From Branchiostoma floridae (taxonomy: Eukaryota > Chordata > Leptocardii > Amphioxiformes > Branchiostomatidae): DNA of 64,000 bases. Shown here piece after piece: positions 23,064 through 35,000 of the stretch (its first letter is position 1; every line of letters starts with the position of its first letter). The stretch covers positions 16,863,080 through 16,927,079 of the forward strand of contig NC_049993.1 of NCBI RefSeq assembly GCF_000003815.2, in the 5' to 3' direction. The position numbers and the translations under genes were made by a program. The notes beneath the pieces were generated by a model. That model worked only from the letters and a program-made list of their open reading frames with translations. It was not told the DNA's origin and searched no databases.

Positions 23064-26000
23064 ATGGCCGCCAAACCATCCAACTCTCCCAAACAGGGGA
23101 GGCCGAACTGCATGAAGAGGTGTAGTAACGTCTTCGTCTCGGCGCTAGAAGGATTCTTCTACAGGTAAGAAGACAATTTAATTTTAAGACAATTTTCTAT
23201 AAAGCCGCCGCGATGACCCTCCCATTATCTTGTCAATGCCAGGCAGATAGCCCTCGTCGATAAGGCATTTTACGCTAACATCAACATCACGGTACGTTCT
23301 GCTATAGGATATATCAAGAAGGCTGACCCCCTTCTTAAGATGGTGGCGAGAGCATGTGGTTATTTTTACCCTTTACAGCCTTCATATTTGCCCTTTTTAG
23401 TGCGGGCTCCTTGATAGATCTAGACACTTCGTTACTCGAAATGGGATCACAGCTTAATTAGTACTTGTCCGACATATACGCAATAGAGTATGGTGTCACA
23501 GTAGCACATGTAAATAGTATTTCAACCTGCAAAAGCCTCATAGTATACAACTTTTGGAGCATTTGAGTTGAAGGTTACAATTCTATGTATAGATCAATTG
23601 TCGAGTGTTTTGCCACCAGCAAAATACTAGTACGTAATTAGCCTGTGTAATTAGTAGACCATGCGTGGCAGTGTTTCTTGCCATGCATGTGAAAATATGA
23701 ACCTTAACATTTGGCAGTTTTGCAAAATACGATATTGGAAAATATTCTGGATAAGGGGCTGTATTCCATAGAGCCAAGTGTTTTGCCAGCAACACGTATA
23801 ATGCGGCATTATACCCATTAAAGCGGATGCAAGCAGTGCGTGCTTGTTGCCATGCGAAACCAGGCAAGCATGTGTCGCGGTAATTGGAGAGCCTGGGGCG
23901 ACGACGGACCCGTATTCAAACCAACTCTTACCAATCATACAGCTAGCTACATTCATGTAATTACCAAGAAGCGAGAGGACGTTGAATGTACAATGGTGGA
24001 TAAGACGTATATATGCACTACCATACAAAAGTATATAATTGTTACATGTATATGGTTGTTACCATGTGACCTATACTTAGCCCAGTGGGGCAAAAATGTG
24101 CAAGAAATGTCTTCATTCACTCATCCATGTGAAAATGTAGGGCAGGCGTCATCACGGATGTGGTGTGATCGATTTCCTGGTAGTAACGAGCTCTGTGTGT
24201 ATTTTCACATTAGGTGACCATAGACAGTAATATCATAGTTTCTTAGACGCCGTTTTAATGAAAAAAATGCCAACTGAAAGTACGGTTAAATTAAAAACCG
24301 AAACTGAACATTTACCGATGAAATGTACGCGTACATACTACATACGGAGGGTACAAGTAGTTGACCATCTTCGTGTTAATAAATGGAAAATAAGGGCAAT
24401 ATTTATACATTTTACGGTCTTTGTTCAATTGGAAGCCTTTTTTTTCCTTTTACTGAATTACTGTAACAGTCGAGTATCGACAGTCGCTGTATCCAAACGA
24501 TGACTCTTCAGAAACATTTGTCGTTAAGTCATTCTTACAATTTCATATTGGTCATCAGGTGACAATCCTTCTTTTACCTTCTTCATGCGTACCTGACTCC
24601 ATAACAAGTGCAAATTGGGGTGCCAAACGGCTACTTCATATTGCTAAAGCAGGGTTCTCCCCAATTTTTTTAGGATAGTGGATGGGCTGGCAAAAATAAC
24701 CGAAGCTGGCGAAGCTACTCTAAAAATAATAGCATAGGGTGTCAAATACTTTAAGAATGATAGCGATTCCTTTGTTGTATAGTAGTGAAATGACTTTTGT
24801 TTTGATCATCACCTATTCACGAGTTGTAGATAGTGCACTGAGCGCAGACTGGAAAAGTGATGCCACTTGGCACAACAACCTGTGAATTTTCTTGAACTTT
24901 AGCAAAACTAACCAGGAAAATAGGGAAGGAACACACTAAATTCAAAAGTAGTATAGTGGAGCTGGGCTAGGAGCATAGTGGAGGGCCTCCATTATTCCAC
25001 TCTCTGGGGAGGACTCTGTAAAAGTCAAACACTCCCCTGCGATATTCAGTAGTATTCCCGAACTGCAAGTCACGTATATTCCACAGATTCTCCGCCCGTA
25101 CGGTCAGTCACCATTGGAGCCTTTTGTTAGTCATACATTTTTCATCAGAACAATTGTCTGTTCCCTAGCTTCCGCTGGGGGTACGATTTCGTAAACGTCA
25201 AGCTGTCGTTTTTACACCGATATCTTGGTAGCAATGAAGTTTGGGTGCATTTTGATATTGGCATAGTTGAATAAAGGAAGAAATGCCAAATCGCGAATAG
25301 AAAGCAAAACTTTGACCTGTTATAACAAGAGTAAAAGGGTTTGGTTGGATTATCATTTTCGTTTTTAGCGAATGAAAATCTATATGTGGGCAGTCTTTGT
25401 ATATGCATCATACAATGTATAGTCTTTCTTATATAATTTCTGTCAAATTTGAATGGACACGGAGAAACTTATACCGCGTTTTAATAGCAGTAAGGATTGG
25501 CATTTTCTTTGACTGTAACCGTTGACGTGTAGCCGATTCACACAATCCCTTGTAAGTTTTGGTCAGGACTTTATTTCTTCAAAACCCTCTCTATGATAGT
25601 CAATATGTAGCATTTTCAAACTGCAAGTCACGTATATAGGCTTTTCATTTGACGTAATCTGCGCCATGTTGCATTACAGTGTTCGTCCGTAAAACACACG
25701 ATGGTTGCATTGCTTGACCCAATTATCCGCCATAATCGAATGATTCAAATTATAGTCGTTATGACGTCAGTGGGAATCCTGTATATTCCACAAATTGTAT
25801 TGCCCTTGCGGTCAGTCGTTTCCTCTATAGATTCCCGTGCCCGCACGGTCAGTCACCCTGGAATCTTTTGTTATGAATTCATACATTTTTCATTAGAGCA
25901 ATTGTCTGTTCTATTCCGCTGTGGGTACCGATATTCGTAACCGACGAGTCGTCTTCCAACGTTTTACAGCTGATATTTTATACATACGCTTTCCACCCAT

Positions 26001-29000
26001 TTTTCTTTCATTTGGGTTTCAAAACAATAGACGAAAAGTGGCCAACAATTTTCTTTTCGAAATTACCGTTTAATTGCCGTTGAAATTCCCTTGGCCTACC
26101 TTCATACTGTAAAAAGATTATTGTATCTTATTATCTACATTGTGTATACTCTTATATATTCTATATCTTCAGTTTTATCTTCAGTTTTATTACATGATAA
26201 GATTCGGATACTTTCCTGACTAGAAAACTCCATTGTATTTTATGATACACATGTATTTTCAAATGTCACAATGGTTTATGACCAAGCACATTATATAGAT
26301 GGTATGATGCATTGATTTCTATTGGCGTCGATTTTTGTATTACACGTCACCAATATCGGGCAAAAGATCGATATTCTTGCTTACCATGTGACCGTTGATC
26401 AATAACCACGTTTTCGTGCGCGGGTAAAACTAAGATGAAAACTTTAAAACGTTTCCAGTTATTAAGCGTTTTCAGTATAACCTTCTGAAGCTCAAATGCT
26501 GTTAAAAACGTTCATACACAACATCCTATTACGGACGAGGCTTATTAATAATTCACATTTAATTCCGGATAGCACAGCTCATCTTTCATACCTGATCATC
26601 ATGTATTGTGTATCAGTCCTTCGGTTCTAATAAGTGGTTACGTGACTGCTATTGGAGTTGGAATTTACTCTCAAAGCAGAGGTTCAGCTCCGGCTGTTTT
26701 TGACGTGTTTTTAGCGTTATTTGTCTGGTTTTCTATTCTGTCCCCTTTTGTTCAAACTTTGGCCTGTGGATATAAAGGAAAGGAGACGAAATAGAAAACT
26801 CACCAAAAATTTGAAGGAAAAAAAAAACCAAAACACGACCGGAGCCGAACCTCCGCTCGGAGAGAAGTTGACATTTACGACTCATCATCAGCCACCAGCG
26901 GAGTAAATCTGCCGTCTATTCTCTTCTAATAAGCTAAGATACAAAGAGCTCCTTTCCATACGTCTTCCCCTGTCTGCTCTCCGACGGTCTATCTTCTAAG
27001 GTGACCTACTTAGCGCTATTTTAAGAAACCTATGGGCCGACACAACTCGTTCCGTCACACTGGTACCGCATGAATATACAAAAGTAAATAGCACTGACTT
27101 GGAATGAAAATCAACTTCTCAAAATATGCGACTTTGCGCTTGTCTTAGATTTAAACCTAACAACATTGCGGAAACTAGGTAACACAAATATTTTGTTGTG
27201 TATCTCATTTTTTTGGATGTCCAATCTTCATGGACCTACTCTGTGCCCCTGGGAAAGGCCTCTACCCAACTTTTGTTTGTCTGTTAATCTATTTCACACG
27301 TAACAATGAAGTATAGAAAGTAAATAAAGTTGCTGGAGGAGGGAAAAGGCCGATGGCGTGTACTTTCCTCACTCCTCCCAGGTGTAAAAAGGCACCCTCA
27401 CACTCAGGGTTGACAATCGCGGCAAAGCCTATGATATTACCCCTGACAACTCAGCCACAGAATACGGGTATTAGGGGCGCCTTGCTTATCAATGTTGATG
27501 AGCTTGCCTGATGTGTCGCAGGCCAATCAGCGACCGGATTGCAAGTTTCAGTACGTACGCATGGTACGGCGCGGCGTGCACAAAGATCTGTTTATCTTTG
27601 CGTGACGGTAATGTTTTTTTTTGTCGGTATACGGTGATGCCGTGGTTACCTATACCCACAGAACCGACAACTGTTAAATTTGGTACCTAAATAAAGACGT
27701 TTGGACGCTGAAAGTACTGTGAAACGTTATGCCGGTACTGTTATCTTGCTCTTGAATATTAATGAGTCGCCTTATATGGCGGCTTTCCGAGCTTTCGACA
27801 ACAAAAAGCCATCTCTCCGATAGGCTGACAGTTGGTTAGAAGCCACGCCCCTAATACCCGTATTCTGTGGCTGAGTTGTCAGGGGTGATATCGTTAGGCT
27901 TAATTTGCCGCGATTGTCAACCCTGAGTGTGAGGATGAAAAAAGGGTACCTAATTTCATCTTAGGAGATAAATGCGCCCTGAATGTGCGTGCTGAACAGC
28001 CAAACCAATAAATAAATAAATAATCTCTATTTCAAGACTGGGTAAGCTGGTTTCCGGCCACCCCTGGCTGACCATCCTGCTGACCATGCTCCTGGGAGGG
28101 TCCCTGAGTGCCGGGATGGTCAAGTTCTACCAGGATAGTGAGAGAGAGAGATTTTGGCCAGTGAAGTCATAATGTTAAGGTTCCTGATTGATCCTCTCTA
28201 TTTACAGGCTAGGTAAGCTGGTTTCCGGCCACCCATGGCTGACCATCCTGCTGACGCTGCTTCTGGGCGGGTCCTTGAGTACCGGCATGGTCAAGTTCTA
28301 CCAGGATAGAGAGAGAGAGATTCTGGCCAGTAAAGTCATAACGTTAAGGTAACTGATTGACCCTCTCTATTTACAGGCTAGGTAAGCTGGTTGCCGGCTA
28401 CCCATGGCTGACCATCCTGCTGACCTTGCTCCTGGGCGGGTCCCTAAGTGCCGGGATGGTCAAGTTTTACCAGGAAAGCCGCTCGGAGAAGCTGTGGGTT
28501 CCGTACGGCTCCCAGGCGCTGGAGCACCAGAACTGGGTCTCCGAGAAGTTCCCGGCGAAGTTCCGCTTCGAGTTCCTGCTGATCGAGGCCGACAACGTGC
28601 TGGTGCCGTCCGTGCTGCAGGCGGTAAGACGTGTTTGTTTGTTTGTTTGTTTGAAAAGGGTTGCATAAAGCCCTGTTAGATAGCATCCGTGGTGATCCTC
28701 AAAGTGTTATGAAAACGATCCGTCGACCCGAAACAACTATTATTTGTTACACAGACTGATTATAAAAGGACCTTAAAACATATGTGTTTCAAATAGTTTG
28801 TTTGTTCATTGAGATAAAGATTCTCGTAGCCCAAGTAAATCGGCCCTCCCTAGCCCTCTCGATCGTTATCGACAAGTGCCGTGGTATCGGTATTAACTGA
28901 CATGTCTTTGGGGTCTAGATGCATACATGTCGCGGATTGCTAGATTCATTATGACATGCACGATACTTAATTTGAAAGTTTTTCGATCATTTCCTGCTGG

Positions 29001-32000
29001 ACCAAATAAGATACTAGTACTTTATTATAAAATCTCTTACTTATGTTGCTGTACCTCAAGAACGCTTTGATGATATTTATTTCATAAAACATAGTAGAAT
29101 GAAACTTAACCAGGTAGTTTTTTTTTTGTCACCAGATGCTGGCTTTAGACACGTCGATAAAGAACGTCTCTACTGATGCGACCAACTGGACATCGATATG
29201 CTATCAGTAAGTGGGACACTTTCTGACACACGCTCAATAACACTGCTGTCTGCGCTGGATGTATTGATATGTAGTACATACATTTGCGAAGAGGATAAGT
29301 AAGCAGTAAATAAGTACATACATTTGCAATTGCATACTTCAAAACTGTAGACCATACATGTATTTATTAGTGTCCCTCTCCTTTTACTTGTTAACGACGG
29401 ATGATGCCGACTGTTGCGTAACCTATACAATCCTTCATTTTCACCATTACCTAGAAGGCAATCTTCTATGTTAGACTAGATCTGTGATACTTTTATGTAT
29501 GTTTTGTCTCTGTTGTAACCTGTACTTAGCTCGGTTGGAAAAATAAGTACAACAAGGGTCTTCATTCATGATTTAATCATGTGATTTCCCCTCGTTCCAG
29601 GCTCGGCCCTAACTGTTGGTCCAGCAGTCTGCTGGAGTTGTGGAGTTTTGACGAGACGACCATCAACGGGCTGTCACAGCAGGACGTGCTGGACAAGGTC
29701 AACCAGAACAACCTCATGAGGTACGTCATAGGGAAACATTAGGTTTACCTTCCGAAAATAATTTCATCAGGTTGGTAGAACATAGGAGTCTAGGACATAA
29801 GAATTTTCTCTTGCACAACCAGTTTTTCTCACCTGCTGACGTTTCGATGTCTGGCAGGCATCTTCGTCAGAGCTTCTAACTGGAGTTCTGCTTCTCGCCG
29901 CTATATGTAGCCGATGTAGGTGGCTCTGAGGAAGATGTCTGACAGACATCGAAACGTCAGCAGGTGAGAAAAACTGGTCGTGTAAGAGAACATTCTTATG
30001 TCGTATTAGGTTTACCATTGGCTTGAGTTGCAAAGGACATGTACACACATTACGCTGCAGGCCAGATGCTGGGCACATGTCATATAACTATAAAATATAA
30101 ATGCTATATATTGTTCACCATTACCAAAGGGAGGTGTGCAACATGACAGCTTTCGATGCCGTTTTGTCTCTTTTTTACTTCTTCCAAGAAAGAAATTCAG
30201 TCTTCGCGTGCGAAGGAAGGACTTACGAGGGGCGTTCAAGAAGTAATCCACCTGACCCACTTCCAGTTATCTGATCTAGATGAAATTTTGCATATGTAAT
30301 GATTCTCTATGGGTTATGTTGCAAAAAACAGCTCTGAACTAATTTTGGTTTTTGATTTAAAGGTGTTTGAACTGAGTCAGGTGTGAAATGGACCAGGTGT
30401 GAAATGGAGCCAGTTGAGTGTCGCGCAGTGATCCGGTTTTTGCATTTGAAAGGACGCATACCAAATGAGACTTTTGATGAAATAAAAGAAACTTATGGTG
30501 ATGATTCCCCATCATATGACCTTGTAAAACGCTGGCATTGTGAATTCAAACATGGCCGGAAGTCTGTGGAAACAGCTCCCAGACCTGGTCGTCCCTCTTC
30601 TGCCATTGATGAGGCATCTGTTGCAGGACCAACCTGGGGCGTCCTACAAAAACGGTGTACAGAGCTGCATCAAACGATGGTAGAAATGCATAACTCTGGG
30701 TGATTCCTATGAAGAGAAAGACTAATAACTGCACCAAGTTTCATTAATCTCCTCCTTTGGGAAATGGGTCAGGTGGATTACTTCTTGAACGCCCCTCGTA
30801 GTTACCAGTAAACGACATAGACTGAAAGTCTGCAAAATTGATATTTTCTGTTACGCTGGAGTGGAGACTTATAATTACGCTTATTTTCACAAACATTTCA
30901 AACCGTACTGACACCGTTGTATTTTGCCCTTCTTTTTTTTTTACTGCAATTTGTATTGCGTTTATCGCTAATCTTTAAAAATGCAATCGTATGGAACCGG
31001 ACCATAGAAACCGTATGTGTAGAACTTTTTTTTTACAATAATCATGAATGTGTATAACCCCCAGCCCCGTGACGTTCCGGCCGTACGATGTTGAGGCCGT
31101 GCTGGGAGAAATCCAGCGGGACTCCGGTGGTCAAATCTCCGGCGCCAAGGCCACCACCATGCTGTATGGCGTGAAGGACCAGAGCGTGGAAAGACAGGGA
31201 CAAAGGGTAAGTTATCTTTGATTTGCAATATTAGGCAATTAAAGATGAAACTTATCTCTAATCTTAACTTCAACTGTCAGTGTTTTCAAAAAGGAACTAT
31301 CAGTTTTCTTTGTCTGATGCTCTTTACTCTTGCTCCTACCTTAACTCTTTAAATAAGAAAAAAGCCTACTTCAGTGACTGATGATATAAAGATAGGGCGA
31401 AACTAGGTAAGTGCTATTACAAGAATAGTTGTTGATCCACCATTTTGAATTTGGCTGACGTTGAAGTACGTCATATTCACGTGACTTTAAAACGTTATTG
31501 TCTTACGTCACAGGTTGATGACGTCAGGAGCGAGTGGGAGAAGGGGTTCCTGGAGGTCGCCCAGAAGGAGAGGTCAGATGGGGTCACGGTCACGCCTTAT
31601 GCAACAAGAAGGTAGAGAACGACATTTGGAACATTGCTTTGTCCTCGCGTATTTGGCAATGCTTTCGTGGCGATTATTGCAAGTTTTTACGCATCACTTT
31701 TATTGTAACTGACATTACGCATATTTTCTTCGGAACACGTAAAGAAAGAAGTTATAGTCAATCCTATTAATAGTAAACTTTCAATGGGCTTGAAAGAAAC
31801 GGATACAATAGATTAATGGTAAGTATAGACAGAATTCTTAATTTCCATAGGGAAATGATATAAGGGACCCCAAGAAAAAGACACAGCGGCCAGGTGGTCC
31901 TATGCAGAGACGGTCACCAGTACAGGGTATAGGATTGGCTGTACATGTATTGATAATTCGATGCTGCCCATGTAAAATGAGTCATGTTGTAGTAGGGTAG

Positions 32001-35000
32001 TGGCGAATGTTCTTGATCCTATCTTGTAGTGACGTAATTCATGAACCCACCAACATGGCGGATCTTCACCTACGTTACAGTCACGTGAGTGTAAACCCTC
32101 TGTTCTTCCCCCGTCAGTTTTGGAGACGAGGGAGGAGGAGCCATCCAGAGTGACCTGACCCTGCTGTCCGCTGGCTACTTCCTCATCATCGCTTATGTCG
32201 CCATGGTGCTCGGAAAGTTCAACTGCATCGAACAAAAGGTACGATAATGGTTTACTTCATCCTTACAAGTGTACAGATTAGGCTTAGGTCACAGTTCCAA
32301 ACCGGGGCCCGGCCGGGCAGCTTTAGGGAGGGAAAAGACATCAAAATTTCAACATAAGACAACATTTGTATTCAACATATGTATATTTCTAGGTATACAT
32401 TTTAACATTTTGTTTCTTTACACATCCCGACCGGGCCCCGGCTTGGAAATGTGACCTAAGCCTTAGCATGGCTCTAAAATTGGGTCATGAAATGCTCTTG
32501 TACTCACATAGCTGTAACATAGCTAACAAGGACATTTAAAATCGTTCAAAGTTGTCAAACGTATCAAAATATATGTTGGGTTGAGCGGTAAAATTAACAG
32601 ATAACAGGTAAAACATTGCGCAGTCTAGGACTTCAGTAGTCGGACGATGTGCGGAATTGTACTCTGAGAGGTTATGCTCCGGCTGTTTTTTATTTTCACA
32701 TTTTTTAGTCGTTTTAATCGGGCTTTCTATTTTGTACTCTTTCTTGATCTCTCGCGGCACATGTTTCAGTACGGTACATGTCCACCTCGCTGCGTGACAT
32801 TATAGTGACAGGGTTCAAATGTCGGCTGTCAAAAACCGGTTTGTTCGGAGAGGACAGTGTGCCCACGGGCTATATCTTATTAAGGACGTCCTAGATTCTA
32901 CCAGACGGGCCTTGTAACGAGTAACATGGACGAAAGCGCTACATTTTTCGTCTTCCTGACCTGCCTGGTCGTTTCCGACAGTGTCCTGCTCATGGGAGCA
33001 CTACAGTCGTCAGTGAACGTTCCAGAGAATGCTCACGTGGGGGATACCGTCCTCAACGTTCGGTCGGCCATAGGGGAGGGGAGGGAGGAAGTCTTGTGTA
33101 AAATTGTCACCGGAGAAAAGACGGAACGCTTCCGTGTAACCGATTGCGTGATCAAAGTGGCGCGTCCATTGGATTTCGGCGTCGACCCTAGTTATAACCT
33201 CACGGTAAATGTCAGTTGGTCTTCCGGAAACCCCGAGCAGTTGTATGTTGATGTACAAGTCCAAGACGTGGAGGGATACCCGCCTGTTTACAACGACACC
33301 TGCGAAATGCCGACTCGCACAGTAAGGGGGAAGTCAGGTGATCTGAACGTCGATATAAAATGGACTGTCACGGGCATGGCAACGAATATTGGAGAGGTGT
33401 CTGCCTCGAAGCAGTTTTATTACAACCATGATAGTATCAAGGCACAGTATACGGCTATAGCGTACACGGATAACAGTGATTGTCTGGTGCACTTTGTATG
33501 GAAGCCCTGGAGTGATGATGATATTACAAATATTAAGTCGGTGTGGGCTTCTACACAACAACGGTGCTTTAACTGTTCAAGATCAACAGATGGGGCATCT
33601 GTCGTCCAATTAGAATTATTACACAGTTATACCGGCTTTACTCCGAGTTCGTCTGGGAGTTGCTATTCAGGGCCTATTCCTAAAACAGATAGACAGTTGG
33701 TATTGGCCGTTTCGTTAACGGTTTCTTCCCTGAAGATGAATCATGTCACATGCGACCTGCCAGCAGACGTTTCTGTTTCCATGGTGGTATATGGTATGCG
33801 TAGTGAAGTAATTCTTCTATCTGTTGAATTTGATGGCCAGGCAGTCGGATGCCCCCCTAACAAGTACGGCCTGTTGTGTGACCAGAACTGCACCTGCGAG
33901 AACGGTGCCCGCTGCCATGGGCTGAACGGGGCCTGCAAGTGTCAGCCTGGATGGCAGGGTGTCGTCTGCGACATACCTCACAGTACAGTGGTCATCATCG
34001 CGATCCCTAGCGACACGCGACAGATTTACATCACTGGCTCTGTGACGCTGCACTGCAAGGTTTTCAATCTGGCTGCTGACAGGATGATGTGGACATTTCC
34101 TAATAAGACGGAAAAGGAGCTGCAGGGCGCTCAGGAAGATCGTGTAAGGATCCACAACATACAGTCCAAACACAACGGCACCTACACCTGTACTGTGTTA
34201 ACGGGAGATGGAGCGGTCATTAACGCAAGTTATGAGCTTCAGGCCGTCGCTTGTCCTCCCGGAAAAACGGGTGAATCGTGCGAAGAGGAGTGCGTCTGTA
34301 GCCATGGTGGCAGCTGTGACCGGTGGGCCGGCTGTGTGTGTCCGCCGGGATGGACAGGAACCACGTGTCAGACATCCTGCCCAGTCAGCACCTACGGACA
34401 GGGTTGCAGCAGGCGGTGTCTGTGTCAGCATGGCGCCACCTGCTCCCCTACCGACGGCAGGTGTAACTGCACAGAAGGCTGGTTCGGCAGTAGCTGCAGC
34501 AGGCCCTGCCCCGCAGGGCTGTACGGATGGAAATGTCGGCAAGTTTGTGCCTGTAAAAATAACGCCACGTGTCACAACGTGGAAGGTACCTGCGCCTGCG
34601 TGCCGCCTAGGACTGGCAAGTTGTGTGACGCCATCGAAACGGGAACATACACGTTTCCGTTGTCTCTCCAGATTGCCATACCCCTGGCACTTACTCTACT
34701 AGTCGCTGCTCTAGTTTTGCTAACACTCTACAAACGGAAAAAAGCTACACGAGCGGCACAAGAAGAGTCTCTAGAGGAGACCAGAGTTTTACTGGAGCTG
34801 AGAAACATGGAAGACGACCTGGCACAGAGTTTTCAGCCAGGCTGGCTCAACCGATGGGAGAGGGACGGCGAAGATCTGACTCTGGATGAACTGGTCGGGC
34901 TGGGCGCGTTCGCGCAGATCAGGAAAGGACAGCTTCGCACGGCTGGCGCTGACGTCACGGTGGCAGTCAAGTCCGTCCGCATAGAGGATAGGCGCTGCTA

